Assembly (NCBI RefSeq): GCF_008634025.1
Contig: NZ_PDCM01000002.1
Span: 1,798,001 to 1,862,000 of the forward strand
Origin: Streptomyces albofaciens JCM 4342
Lineage (GTDB): Bacteria > Actinomycetota > Actinomycetes > Streptomycetales > Streptomycetaceae
Length of the DNA stretch: 64,000 nt
Direction of reading: 5' to 3'
The position numbers were made by a program, and so were the translations under genes. The notes under the pieces were generated by a model. That model was given only the letters and a program-made list of their open reading frames with translations, was not told the DNA's origin and did not search any database. Each line of letters begins with the position of its first letter. Position 1 is the stretch's first letter. This document shows positions 34,818 to 43,316 of the stretch, piece by piece.

Positions 34818-36233
34818 TCAGTGCGCCCCGGCCGCCCGCGCGTCCGGGGCCCCGCGCTCCGGCTGCCGCGGAATCACCTCCAGCGGCGGTTCGCCGCGCC
34901 GCTTTCCGAAGTGGTTGAAGGCCAGGTTGAGCAGGATGGCGACGATGCAGCCGGTGCTGATGCCGGAGTCCAGGACGACCAGCATGTCCTTGGGGAAGTC
35001 GTGGTAGAACCGCGGGGCCGCGATGGGGATCAGGCCGATGCCCACCGACGCCGCGACGATCAGCGCGTTCTCGCCCTTGTCCATCGCGGCGGAGGCCAGG
35101 GTCTGGATGCCGCTGGCGGCGACCGACCCGAACAGCACGATGCCCGCGCCGCCCAGGACCGGCAGCGGGACCAGCGAGATCACCGAGGCGGCGACCGGGC
35201 ACAGGCCCAGCACGATCAGGATCAGGCCGCCGGTGGCGACGACGAACCGGCTGCGCACCCGGGTCATCGCGACCAGGCCGATGTTCTGCGCGAAGGCGCT
35301 GTTGGCGAAGCCGTTGAAGAGCGGGCTGAGGGCGGTGCCGAGGGTGTCGGCGCGCAGGCCGCCCTCGATGGTGCGCTCGTCGGCCGGCCGGTCCACGATC
35401 TTGCCGAGGGCGAGCATGTCGGCGGTGGACTCGGTCATGCAGACCAGCATGACAATGCACATGGAGACGATCGCGGCGATGTCGAACTGCGGGGCGCCGA
35501 AGTGGAACGGCGTCGGGAAGCCGACCGGGGCCGCCTCGGTGATCGCCCCGAAGTGCGTGATGCCCACGGGTATCGCGATCAGCGTGCCCGCGACCAGGCC
35601 GAGCAGGATGGATATCTGCTGGAGGAAGCCGCGCAGCACCCGGCGCAGGACGAGCACGACGACGAAGGTGAGCGCCGCCATGCCGATGTTGGTCAGGGAA
35701 CCGTAGTCGGGCGCCTGGGCGTTGCCGCCCTGCGACCAGTTGAAGGCGACGGGCAGCAGTGACACGCCGATCAGGGTGATGACGGTGCCGGTGACCACCG
35801 GCGGGAAGAACCGCACCAGTTTGGAGAAGTAGGGCGCGAGCAGGAAGCCGAGCACTCCGGCGACGATCACCGCGCCGAAGATGACGGGCAGCGCGTCGCC
35901 GGGGCTCTGGGCCTTGCCGATGGCGACCATCGGGGTGACCCCGGCGAACGAGACGCCGTTGACGAACGGCAGCTTGGCGCCGATCTTCCAGAAGCCGAGG
36001 GTCTGCAGCAGGGTGGCGAGGCCGGCGGTGAAGAGACTGGCGCCCATCAGGAAGGCGGTCTCGGTCGGGTCGAGCCCGCAGGCCGGGCCGACGATCATCG
36101 GCGGGGCCACCACGCCCGCGTACATCGCGGCCACGTGCTGCAGGCCGCTGGTGAACATCTTGAAGGGCGGCAGGGTCTCGTCGACCGGGTGCTTGCGGTC
36201 GCCCTGCGCCGTCCGCCCTGGGGTTGCGGCCAC
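34818..36233 (-). CDS. NCS2 family purine permease (copy 1)
   Basis: Proton-coupled nucleobase permease of the NCS2 (xanthine/uracil) family, 471 residues, about 14 membrane segments. QHVAAMYAGVVAPPMIVG is the conserved first helix; FVNGVSFAGVTPM is in the second half-helix; the family substrate-site Glu is in MTESTADML; NGFANSAFAQNIG and GVSVGIGLIPIAAPRF-like motifs follow. GTG start with GAAGGAGG. Given 8-oxoguanine deaminase and uricase nearby, xanthine or urate is the likely cargo. Confidence 0.92.
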   Translation of the reverse strand: MAATPGRTAQGDRKHPVDETLPPFKMFTSGLQHVAAMYAGVVAPPMIVGPACGLDPTETAFLMGASLFTAGLATLLQTLGFWKIGAKLPFVNGVSFAGVTPMVAIGKAQSPGDALPVIFGAVIVAGVLGFLLAPYFSKLVRFFPPVVTGTVITLIGVSLLPVAFNWSQGGNAQAPDYGSLTNIGMAALTFVVVLVLRRVLRGFLQQISILLGLVAGTLIAIPVGITHFGAITEAAPVGFPTPFHFGAPQFDIAAIVSMCIVMLVCMTESTADMLALGKIVDRPADERTIEGGLRADTLGTALSPLFNGFANSAFAQNIGLVAMTRVRSRFVVATGGLILIVLGLCPVAASVISLVPLPVLGGAGIVLFGSVAASGIQTLASAAMDKGENALIVAASVGIGLIPIAAPRFYHDFPKDMLVVLDSGISTGCIVAILLNLAFNHFGKRRGEPPLEVIPRQPERGAPDARAAGAH

Positions 36234-36340
36234 TGCGGGCCTCCTTCGATTTCTGCGCCGCGAGGGGGCGGCGGCGCGAGGCTGTCACGGAGGTGCGTCG
36301 GGTGCGGTGGAGCAGCGGTCCGCGCTCGTGGCGCGTACGA

Positions 36341-36432
36341 GGGGGTGACGGGTCGTCACGTGAAGCGGGGTGACAAAAGCGGGGGTGACAAGAGCGGGAG
36401 TGATGCGGGGGGTGATGAGGAGGGGGTGACAA
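36341..36432. repeat. Short degenerate tandem repeats, unit like GGGGGTGACAARAGC
   Basis: About six imperfect copies of a 14-16 base unit containing GGGGTGAC or GGGGTGAT, in the gap upstream of NCS2 copy 1. In the permease's sense this is a TGTCACCCC-rich leader. Function unknown. Confidence 0.55.
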
Positions 36433-36449
36433 CGCGCAGCATTACCGGG

Positions 36450-36481
36450 CCGGGGGCACGGAGCGACCTCCGTGCCCCCGG
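36450..36481 (-). terminator. Terminator after 8-oxoguanine deaminase
   Basis: A perfect 14-base stem (CCGGGGGCACGGAG with its complement) and CGAC loop. A second 9-base hairpin (GCTTGTGGA/TCCACAAGC) lies at 36490-36518, between this one and the deaminase stop. Confidence 0.7.
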
Positions 36482-36572
36482 GTTCCGGCGCTTGTGGACC
36501 CCGCTCGGATCCACAAGCTCCCGGCCGGGGCCGTCCCCCCGGCCGAGTTCTCGGGGTGCCGCCGGGCGGGGA

Positions 36573-37976
36573 TCAGCCCTCGGCGGCGATCCGGGCCAGG
36601 CGCCGGGCCTCGGCCCGCGCGGTACGGGCGACGGCCTCCTCGTCGACGGTGGTCAGCCGGCCGTCCTCGACCACCGGCTCGCCGTTGACCAGGGAGAGGG
36701 TGACCGGCGCCGCGGCCCCGAACACCAGGGCCGTGACCGGGTCGGCGATGGTGGAGTGGGCCAGCCCGTCCAGCTTCCACAGCACCAGGTCGGCCAGCTT
36801 CCCGGCCTCCAGGGAGCCGATCTCGGCGGTCCGGCCGAGGACCTGGGCTCCGCCGTAGGTGCCCAGGCGCAGCGCCTTGCGCGCGTCCAGGGCGGCTTCC
36901 CGGTGCGCGCCGAGCCGGTTGATCAGCAGCGCGTTGCGCAGTTCGGTGTGGAGTTCGCCGCTCTCGTTGGATGCGGTGCCGTCCACGCCGAGGCCGACCG
37001 GTACGCCCGCGGCGAGCATGTCGGGCACCCGGGCGATGCCGGCGGCGAGCCGCGCGTTGGAGGACGGGCAGTGCGCGACGCCGGTCCGCGTCCGGGCGAA
37101 GGCGTCGATGTCGGAGTCGTTCATGTGGACGCAGTGCGCCATCCACACGTCCTCGCCGAGCCAGCCGGTGGACTCGAAGTAGTCGGTCGGGCCCATGCCG
37201 AACAGCTCGTGGCAGAACTTCTCCTCCTCGACCGTCTCCGAGCCGTGGGTGTGCATCCGCACACCCTTGCGGCGGGCCAGCTCGGCGCCCTGACGCAGGA
37301 GTTCGGTGGATATGGAGAACGGGGAGCAGGGGGCCACGGCGATGTGCACCATGGAGCCGAAGGAGGCGTCGTGGTGGGTGTCGATGGCCTCTTCGGTGGC
37401 TTTCAGCGCGCCCTCGGTGGTCTCGACGGCGAAGTCCGGCGGCAGCCCGCCGTCCTTGACGCTGCGGTCCATCGACCCGCGGGCCAGGGTGATCCGGGCG
37501 CCGATCTCGCGGGCCGCGGCCAGCTCGGCGCCGACCAGGTCGCCGGAGCCCCGCGGGAAGACGTAGTGGTGGTCGGAGGCGGTGGTGACGCCGCCCTTGA
37601 CCATCATGGCCAGCGAGCCCTGGGTGGCCGCGGCGAGCATCGGCGCGTCGATGCGGGCCCAGATCGGGTACAGGGCCACCAGCCAGTTGAAGAGGTTGTG
37701 GTCGGTGGCCAGCCCGCGGGTGATCCACTGGTAGAAGTGGTGATGGGTGTTGACCAGCCCGGGGGTGACGAGATGGCCCGTGCCGTCGATACGGCGGACG
37801 ACGTTCTCCAGGCCCTCGGGGGCCCGGCCCGCGCCCACCGACTCGATGCGGTTTCCGGCGACGACGAGGTGGCCGGAGGCGTATTCGGTGCCGTCGGCGT
37901 CGACGGTCGCGACGGCGCAGTTCTCGATGACGATGCGCCGCGTCGCCGTGCTGTCAGAGGCTGCCGGTGCTGCCAT
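36573..37976 (-). CDS. 8-oxoguanine deaminase-type amidohydrolase
   Basis: Converts 8-oxoguanine to urate (or a related guanine-type base); cytosolic zinc amidohydrolase of the AtzA/TrzN/SsnA group, 467 residues. NTHHHFYQW (HxH), HIAVAPCSPFS, MHTHGSETVEEE, AHCVHMND and VGLGVDGTASNE (final Asp) are the metal and base-recognition motifs. ATG 37976 is chosen for GAGGAAG upstream; the in-frame codons before it are leader. It lies 45 bases after an NCS2 permease and downstream of uricase, so it would supply urate for the adjacent pathway. Confidence 0.88.
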   Translation of the reverse strand: MAAPAASDSTATRRIVIENCAVATVDADGTEYASGHLVVAGNRIESVGAGRAPEGLENVVRRIDGTGHLVTPGLVNTHHHFYQWITRGLATDHNLFNWLVALYPIWARIDAPMLAAATQGSLAMMVKGGVTTASDHHYVFPRGSGDLVGAELAAAREIGARITLARGSMDRSVKDGGLPPDFAVETTEGALKATEEAIDTHHDASFGSMVHIAVAPCSPFSISTELLRQGAELARRKGVRMHTHGSETVEEEKFCHELFGMGPTDYFESTGWLGEDVWMAHCVHMNDSDIDAFARTRTGVAHCPSSNARLAAGIARVPDMLAAGVPVGLGVDGTASNESGELHTELRNALLINRLGAHREAALDARKALRLGTYGGAQVLGRTAEIGSLEAGKLADLVLWKLDGLAHSTIADPVTALVFGAAAPVTLSLVNGEPVVEDGRLTTVDEEAVARTARAEARRLARIAAEG

Positions 37977-38021
37977 GGTGCTTCCTCTTGCTTTCTCATG
38001 AGGGGAGGGCACGGCAGGGCC

Positions 38022-39428
38022 CTAGGAGATTTGAGTGCCGGAGCCGGGCGAGGCGGCTGACAGTACCGCTGCCCCCTTGGTGCTCCGGGTGCCGAGATGG
38101 TGGAAGAACAGGTTGAGCAGGACCGCGACGAGCGCGCCGGCGCTGATGCCGGAGCCGAGCACGGTCTGCGCCCAGGCGGGGAAGTCCTCGTAGAACCGCG
38201 GGGCGGCGAGCGGGATGATGCCCGCGCCCAGCGACACGGCCACGAGGATGATGTTGGAGCTGTCGTCGAGGCCGGCCTCGGACAGCGTACGGATGCCGCT
38301 GACCGCGATCGAGCCGAACAGCACGATGCCGGCGCCGCCGAGGACGGGCATCGGTACGAGGTTGACCACCGCGCCGAGGACCGGGAAGGCGCCGAGGACC
38401 AGGAGGGCGGCGCCCGCGACGGCGACGACGTACCGGCTGCGCACCCGGGTCAGCGAGACGACGCCGACGTTCTGCGCGAAGGCGCTGGTGGGGAAGCCGC
38501 CGAAGACGGGTCCGAGGAGGGTGGCGATGCCGTCGGTGCGCAGCCCCCGGATGATGGTCCGCCCGGTCGTCCGCCGTTCGCAGATCTCGCCGAGGGCGAG
38601 CATTCCGGCGGCGGACTCGGTCATCAGGACCAGCATGACGATGCACAGGGACAGTACGGCGGCGGGCTGGAACTCCGGCGCGCCGAAGGCGAAGGGCGTG
38701 GGCAGCGCGACGACGGGCGCCTGGCGCAGCGCGTCGAAGCTCGCCATGCCGAACGGCACCGCCGCGAGGGTGCCGGCGACCAGGCCCAGCAGCAGGGCGA
38801 TCTGCTTGACGAAGCCCCGGGTGAAGCGCTGGATCAGCAGGATCACCACGAGGGTGAAGGCGGCCAGCGCCAGGTACTTCATGGACCCGAAGTCGGCGGC
38901 CTCCTTGTCGCCGCCCTGCGCCCAGCCGACGGGTACCGGCATCAGGGTGACGCCGATGAGGGTGATGACGACGCCGGTGACCAGTGGCGGGAAGTAGCGC
39001 AGCAGTCTGCCGAAGAACGGGCCGACGGCCAGGCAGAAGGCGCCGGCGACCATCACGGCGCCGTAGATGGCGGGCAGTTGGTGGCCCTTGGCGGTGGTCT
39101 CGGCGATGGCGAGCATCGGGGTGATGCCGGCCGAGGAGGCGGCGTTGACGAACGGCAGCCGGTTGCCGGCGAACCGTCCGGCGCCGAGGGTCTGCAGCAG
39201 GGTCGCGAGACCGGCGATCAGCAGGCTGGCGGCGATCAGCCGGGTGCGGCCCGCGGCGTCCAGGCCGGTGGCCTGGCCGATGATGAGCGGAGGGGTGACG
39301 ACGCCGGCGTACATGGCGGCGATGTGCTGGAGCGCTGCGGGGACGAGCCGCTTGGGTGCCGGCTTCTCGTCCACCGGGTGGACCGGCGGGACGGGGTGTT
39401 TCTCAGCGTGCGGTGGGTGTGCGGCCAT
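38022..39428 (-). CDS. NCS2 family purine permease (copy 2)
   Basis: Second NCS2 nucleobase permease, 468 residues, about 14 membrane segments. LQHIAAMYAGVVTPPLIIG, FVNAASSAGITPM, MTESAAGMLALGEI and GGFPTSAFAQNVG correspond to the conserved elements of copy 1, but identity is moderate, so the two may differ in cargo (xanthine, urate or 8-oxopurines). The ATG follows GAGGGG. Likely cotranscribed with the 8-oxoguanine deaminase downstream. Confidence 0.92.
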   Translation of the reverse strand: MAAHPPHAEKHPVPPVHPVDEKPAPKRLVPAALQHIAAMYAGVVTPPLIIGQATGLDAAGRTRLIAASLLIAGLATLLQTLGAGRFAGNRLPFVNAASSAGITPMLAIAETTAKGHQLPAIYGAVMVAGAFCLAVGPFFGRLLRYFPPLVTGVVITLIGVTLMPVPVGWAQGGDKEAADFGSMKYLALAAFTLVVILLIQRFTRGFVKQIALLLGLVAGTLAAVPFGMASFDALRQAPVVALPTPFAFGAPEFQPAAVLSLCIVMLVLMTESAAGMLALGEICERRTTGRTIIRGLRTDGIATLLGPVFGGFPTSAFAQNVGVVSLTRVRSRYVVAVAGAALLVLGAFPVLGAVVNLVPMPVLGGAGIVLFGSIAVSGIRTLSEAGLDDSSNIILVAVSLGAGIIPLAAPRFYEDFPAWAQTVLGSGISAGALVAVLLNLFFHHLGTRSTKGAAVLSAASPGSGTQIS

Positions 39429-39455
39429 GGGGCGTTTCCCCTCAGGATTCGCGGG

Positions 39456-39485
39456 GCCCCTCCCCGCTGCGGGACGGGGAGGGGC
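39456..39485 (-). terminator. Terminator of the uraD-uraH-uricase operon
   Basis: An 11-base stem (GCCCCTCCCCG with its complement) with an eight-base loop, 30 bases past the uricase stop and just before the NCS2 copy 2 start. Readthrough is possible. Confidence 0.6.
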
Positions 39486-39514
39486 GGCGCGGCACGGCGC
39501 TGCGTCGGGAGCCG

Positions 39515-40486
39515 TCAGAGGTTGGTCAGATCCGTCGGGATCTCGGCTTCGACACCGTCGCGCAGGACAGTGGCTTCTATCAGGCCGTACGGGCGGTCCG
39601 CCGCGTAGTAGACGGCTCCCTCGGCGGTGTCGTTCTTCAGGCCGAACGGCTCCAGATCCACCAGGAAGTGGTGCTTGTTCGGCAGCGAGAACCGCACCTC
39701 GTCGATCTCCGCGCGGTTGGTGATGATGCGCGAACCCATCTGGAAGAGGGTCTGCTGGAGCGAGAGGCTGTAGGTTTCCGCGAAGGCGTGCAGCAGGTGC
39801 TTCTTGACCTGGGCGTAGGAGCGTTCCCAGTTGGGCATCCGCTGGTCGTCGTCGGTCCAGTTGAACCGCCAGCGGCCGGAGACCTCGGTGGCCAGGATGC
39901 GGTCGTACGCCTCCTTGAGCGTCGTGTACTTGTCCTTGATGTAGCCCCAGAACTCGGAGTTCGTCGAATTCATCACGACGAGGTCCTTCAGGCCCGAGAC
40001 GACCTGCCACTTCTCGCCGTCGTAGGTGACCTGGGTCAGCCGGGTCTCCTGGCCCTTGCGGACGAAGGAGTGCTTGACCTCGTCGGCGCCGATGAACCGC
40101 GCGGCGGACTCGGAGGTCTCGATGCGCTCCCAGGCGTACTCCTCGATGCGGATCCGGGCCCGCCCGATCGGCTCCTGGCTGGTGACGAAGTGCCGGGCCA
40201 GGTGGATGCCGAACTGCTCGGCCGACTCGATGCCGTGTTCCTTGGCGAAGGCGTACACGGTGTTCTTGGTCGTGTCGGTGGGCAGGCAGTGGGCGTTGGA
40301 GCCGGAGAGGTGGACGTCTTCGAGATCGCCGGAGAGCGCGACCGAGACGTTCAGGTCCTTGATGTGGTGGGTGTCGCCGTCCCGGGTGATCTTGACGACG
40401 CGGTTCTCCGCTTTGCCGTACTGGTTCTGGCCGAGAATCGCCGGGCGGGAGGAAGCCGGGCGGGCTGGGCGGGAGAAATCTGTCAT
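39515..40486 (-). CDS. uox: Urate oxidase (uricase)
   Basis: Cofactor-free oxidation of urate to 5-hydroxyisourate with release of hydrogen peroxide. 323 residues of two T-fold halves. The catalytic Lys is in GQNQYGKAENRV (about 19-30) and the catalytic Thr in CLPTDTTKNTVYAFAKE. SGRWRFNW and QQTLFQMG are conserved in the second half. It starts eight bases after the uraH stop and is clearly cotranscribed with uraD and uraH. The peroxide explains why a catalase shares the operon's promoter element. Confidence 0.96.
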   Translation of the reverse strand: MTDFSRPARPASSRPAILGQNQYGKAENRVVKITRDGDTHHIKDLNVSVALSGDLEDVHLSGSNAHCLPTDTTKNTVYAFAKEHGIESAEQFGIHLARHFVTSQEPIGRARIRIEEYAWERIETSESAARFIGADEVKHSFVRKGQETRLTQVTYDGEKWQVVSGLKDLVVMNSTNSEFWGYIKDKYTTLKEAYDRILATEVSGRWRFNWTDDDQRMPNWERSYAQVKKHLLHAFAETYSLSLQQTLFQMGSRIITNRAEIDEVRFSLPNKHHFLVDLEPFGLKNDTAEGAVYYAADRPYGLIEATVLRDGVEAEIPTDLTNL

Positions 40487-40494
40487 GGTCGGTG

Positions 40495-40911
40495 CTAGCT
40501 CCCTCGGTATACGGAGTAGCCGAACGGGTTGAGCAGCAGCGGTACGTGATAGTGCTCGCCCGGCTCGACGGCAAAGGTGATTGCCACCTCCGGGAAGAAA
40601 GCTCCGCTGTCCCTTGCGCGGGGGGCGTCCTGCTGTTCCTCGGCTTGCTGGTCGGCCGTTTCGGCCTTGCTGGCGAGGTACGCCTCGGTCGCGAAGTCCA
40701 GGCGTACGTGGGTGGTGTCCGCCGGCAGGGCCGGCAGGTCCTTGCAGCGCCCGTCCGCGTCGGTCCGGGAGGCGCCGTGCGCCTTCCAGTCCGCGTCGCG
40801 TCCGGACCGTACCGAGAGCGTGAGGGCGATGCCCTCCGCGGGGCGGCCCGCGCTGGTGTCCAGGATGTGCGTGGACACCGATGTCTCGTGCGCGGCCGTC
40901 TCGCTGCTCAT
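40495..40911 (-). CDS. uraH: 5-hydroxyisourate hydrolase
   Basis: Transthyretin-related hydrolase converting 5-hydroxyisourate to OHCU, 138 residues. Catalytic motifs STHILDTSAG, DADGRC, HYHVPLLLNPFGYS and C-terminal YRGS are complete. It is longer than the usual 110-120 residues because of a Glu/Gln-rich stretch (KAETADQQAEEQQDAPRARD) before FFPE. The ATG overlaps the uraD stop by four bases, so translation is coupled. Confidence 0.95.
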   Translation of the reverse strand: MSSETAAHETSVSTHILDTSAGRPAEGIALTLSVRSGRDADWKAHGASRTDADGRCKDLPALPADTTHVRLDFATEAYLASKAETADQQAEEQQDAPRARDSGAFFPEVAITFAVEPGEHYHVPLLLNPFGYSVYRGS

Positions 40912-41450
40912 GGTCTGGCTCCTTCTGCGGCGTCTGCCGGGTCCGCCCCGTCCTCGACGAGGCGGCCCAGCCGGATGCGGTTGATCTTGCCCAGTTCGGT
41001 ACGGACGATCTCGCGTTCTTGTTCCGGCGTGTTGTCCACCCGGTTACGGGCGGCGTCCCGCAGCTGCTCGCCGGTCAGTCCGGTCGCGCAGATGAGGAAG
41101 ACGTGCCCGAACTTCTCCTGGTATGCCAGGTTCAGTTCGAGCATCTCCGCCTTGAGGTCCGCACCGGCGTCGGACATCCCGCGCTGTTCACGCGAGGAGG
41201 TCGCGTCGCCCGGCGTGGGCCGGCCGATGGGCGGGTGCCCGGCCATCGCCTCGGCCAGGTCCGCCGCGGTCAGCTCGGCCATGGCGGCGTCGCTGGCGGC
41301 GAACAGGGCTTCGGTGGTGGCGTACGGGCGGTGGGCGAGGATGTGGCTGCCCCACGCTTCGCTGGTGCACGCCTCGTGCAGTGCGGCTCGTGCCGCACGG
41401 TCGGACGCGGCGTTGAACCGGGCGAGGCCCGGCGTCGGATTCGAAGACAC
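40908..41450 (-). CDS. uraD: OHCU decarboxylase
   Basis: Converts 2-oxo-4-hydroxy-4-carboxy-5-ureidoimidazoline to (S)-allantoin. 180 residues. The catalytic His is in GHPPIGRP and SSREQRGM carries the conserved Glu. The GTG start (41450) has GGAGG six bases upstream. First gene of the uraD-uraH-uox operon; its promoter carries motif A. Confidence 0.94.
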   Translation of the reverse strand: MSSNPTPGLARFNAASDRAARAALHEACTSEAWGSHILAHRPYATTEALFAASDAAMAELTAADLAEAMAGHPPIGRPTPGDATSSREQRGMSDAGADLKAEMLELNLAYQEKFGHVFLICATGLTGEQLRDAARNRVDNTPEQEREIVRTELGKINRIRLGRLVEDGADPADAAEGARP

Positions 41451-41499
41451 GGGTAGCCTCCGTGGCCTGGTGCGGTGCGGGCTCTGCTTGGCTGGAAAC

Positions 41500-41528
41500 A
41501 GCTAAGACCTCCGGCAACATCACGTCAA
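41500..41528 (-). promoter_or_regulatory. Promoter of the uraD operon
   Basis: Minus strand TTGACG (41528-41523), 17-base spacer, TTAGCT (41505-41500), 50 bases before the GTG. The -35 lies in the right arm of motif A. Confidence 0.6.
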
Positions 41529-41542
41529 CACTTTGTTGAAAA
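41523..41542. promoter_or_regulatory. Motif A palindrome at the uraD operon
   Basis: On the minus strand TTTTCAACAAAGTGTTGACG, identical over 20 bases to the element at the catalase promoter (44828-44847). The core is TTCAAC-N5-GTTGAC. Confidence 0.65.
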
Positions 41543-41621
41543 CTCGGCAACAAGAAAGCCGCCGTCCGGTTCGCCCGGACGGCGGCATGCACGGCTTCGC
41601 CCAACCGGCCCCATTTACGGG

Positions 41622-42002
41622 TCAGTCGGCGCCCTTCGCGGCGTTGTTCCTGTTCAGGTAGTTGTAAATGGTGAAGCGGCTGACACCGAGCGCGCCGGCC
41701 ACCGTCTCGACGCCGTGCCGTACGGAAAAAGCGCCGCGCGCCTCCAGGACCCGCACCACCGACTGCTTGGTCCGGCGGTCCAGATCCGACAGCGGCATGC
41801 CGTGCCGCCGCTGGAGCTCGGCGAGGAGGTGATCGAGCGAGTCGGACAGGTGCGGCAGCCGTACGGCGACCCGGTCCCGCCCCTCCCAGGACAGGACGAC
41901 ATCGTCGCCCTGCGCCTGCTCCGGCGCGATCATCTCCGCACCCATGGCGTCCACCAGCGGCTTGACCGCCTGGACGAACGGGTGATCGGCGGGCTCGGTC
42001 AC
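41622..42002 (-). CDS. HTH_22 (DauR/YheO-type) DNA-binding protein without a sensor domain
   Basis: 126 residues. The C-terminal half (LDRRTKQSVVRVLEARGAFS then VETVAGALGVSRFTIYNYLN) matches the HTH_22 domain that ends DauR/YheO regulators. The N-terminal half is too short for the usual PAS-like YheO domain. It starts with GTG overlapping the preceding stop by four bases. It ends 172 bases before the divergent... start region of uraD, on the same strand, so it may be an upstream operon member or a local regulator of urate genes. Confidence 0.72.
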   Translation of the reverse strand: MTEPADHPFVQAVKPLVDAMGAEMIAPEQAQGDDVVLSWEGRDRVAVRLPHLSDSLDHLLAELQRRHGMPLSDLDRRTKQSVVRVLEARGAFSVRHGVETVAGALGVSRFTIYNYLNRNNAAKGAD

Positions 42003-42262
42003 GTCGCGTCCCCTTCGTCCGACGCGATCACGTTGACCTGGAGGGAGACCCGGGTGGCGCCGGCCTCCAGGGACTTGCGCAGCAGCGCATCCACCGCCGA
42101 CAGCACCTTCTCGCCCTCCCCCTCGGCGGTGTTGCCGAACGGGCCGACATCGACGGCGTCCAGCCCGGCGCCCGTGATGATCTCGCGCCCCACGACCGCG
42201 TGGGCGGGCGCTTCGTCCAGATCGAACGGTTCCGTCGTGAATTCCACTCGCAATCGCACCAT
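41999..42262 (-). CDS. Small alpha/beta protein, thiamine-binding (MTH1187)-like
   Basis: 87 residues: LRVEFTTEPFDL, then DAVDVGPFGNTAEGEGEKVLSAVDALLRKSLEAGATRVSLQVNVI. The pattern resembles MTH1187/YkoF-type thiamine-binding proteins, but the match is by eye only. The ATG at 42262 has no strong ribosome-binding site; GATACT upstream might drive a leaderless transcript. Coupled to the HTH_22 gene by a four-base overlap, which suggests the pair acts together. Confidence 0.6.
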   Translation of the reverse strand: MVRLRVEFTTEPFDLDEAPAHAVVGREIITGAGLDAVDVGPFGNTAEGEGEKVLSAVDALLRKSLEAGATRVSLQVNVIASDEGDAT

Positions 42263-42349
42263 GCCACCAAAGTATCGCCGCCGGACCGCACCGTTCCCCG
42301 GACCCGGAGAACGGCCGCGCGGACGCCCGTCCGGCCCTCGGCCCACCTC

Positions 42350-42380
42350 TTGACAGGCCAGGAGATCCGCAGGCAATGTT
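42350..42380 (+). promoter_or_regulatory. Possible promoter of hydroxypyruvate isomerase
   Basis: -35 TTGACA (42350-42355), 19-base spacer, CAATGT (42375-42380). The -10 is weak and the spacer long. Confidence 0.35.
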
Positions 42381-42400
42381 CCAGTCAGCAGAAACAGGGT

Positions 42401-42415
42401 TCCACAATACGGAAG
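42401..42415. promoter_or_regulatory. Motif B site upstream of hydroxypyruvate isomerase
   Basis: TTCCACAATACGGAA, TTCC-N7-GGAA, in the leader 15 bases before the ATG. It shares TTCCACAA with the IclR upstream site. Confidence 0.45.
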
Positions 42416-42429
42416 GTCGCTCACTCCTC

Positions 42430-43290
42430 ATGGGCTTCTCCGACGCGCGTTTCGATGTCAACCTGTCGATCCTGTTCACCGAGCTGCCGTTGCTGGAGCG
42501 TCCGGCGGCGGCGGCCGCGGCCGGGTTCACCGCGGTGGAGCTGTGGTGGCCCTGGCCCGAGGCCCCGGTGCCCGAGCCCCGGCAGCTGGACGCACTGCGC
42601 GCCGCGCTACAGGCGGCGGGCACCCGGCTGGTCGGGCTGAACTTCTACGCCGGGCAGCTGCCCGGCCCCGACCGCGGCGCCCTGTCCCTGCCGGGCGAGG
42701 AATCCGCGCGCTTCCGGGCGAACGTGGAGGTGGCGGCCGACTTCGCGCAGTCGCTGGGCTGCACCGCACTCAACGCCCTGTACGGCAACCGTCTCGACGG
42801 GGCGGACCCGGACGCGCAGGACGCGCTGGCCCTGGAGAACCTGGCCCTGGCGGCGCGCGCCGCGCACCGCATCGGCGCCACGCTGCTGATCGAGGCGCTC
42901 AACGCCCCCGAGTCGCCGCGCTGCCCGATCACCTCCGCGCCGAAGGCGATCGAGGTGGTCGAGGCGGTCAACGCCGCCACCGGCCTGGACAACGCCCGCT
43001 TCCTGATGGACCTCTACCACCTGGCCAGGAACGGCGAGGACCTGGAGCAGGTCATCGACCGCTACACCCCGCTGACCGGGCACGTCCAGATCGCCGACAG
43101 CCCCGGCCGCGGCGCCCCCGGCACCGGCACCCTGCCGCTGGAGGCCCTCCTGGAGCGCCTGCACCACAACGGCTACCGGGGCTGGACCGGCCTGGAATAC
43201 CAGCCCGGCGAGCGTCCCGGCGCGAAGGCCTTCGGCTGGCTGCCGCGCCCGCTGCGCGCCGCCGCCCCCACCACCCCCGCCACCCCCTGA
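42430..43290 (+). CDS. hyi: Hydroxypyruvate isomerase
   Basis: Interconverts hydroxypyruvate and tartronate semialdehyde; TIM-barrel of the xylose-isomerase-like family, 286 residues. FDVNLSILFTELPLLER, FTAVELWWPWP, LLIEALN, FLMDLYH, GHVQIADSPGRGAPGTG and GLEY-type metal/substrate motifs fit Hyi. The ATG at 42430 begins the family's conserved N-terminus; upstream codons are leader. First of a glyoxylate-to-glycerate operon with the reductase 26 bases downstream. Confidence 0.93.
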   Translation: MGFSDARFDVNLSILFTELPLLERPAAAAAAGFTAVELWWPWPEAPVPEPRQLDALRAALQAAGTRLVGLNFYAGQLPGPDRGALSLPGEESARFRANVEVAADFAQSLGCTALNALYGNRLDGADPDAQDALALENLALAARAAHRIGATLLIEALNAPESPRCPITSAPKAIEVVEAVNAATGLDNARFLMDLYHLARNGEDLEQVIDRYTPLTGHVQIADSPGRGAPGTGTLPLEALLERLHHNGYRGWTGLEYQPGERPGAKAFGWLPRPLRAAAPTTPATP

Positions 43291-43316
43291 CACCCCGCGT
43301 ACGAAAGGCACCACCG

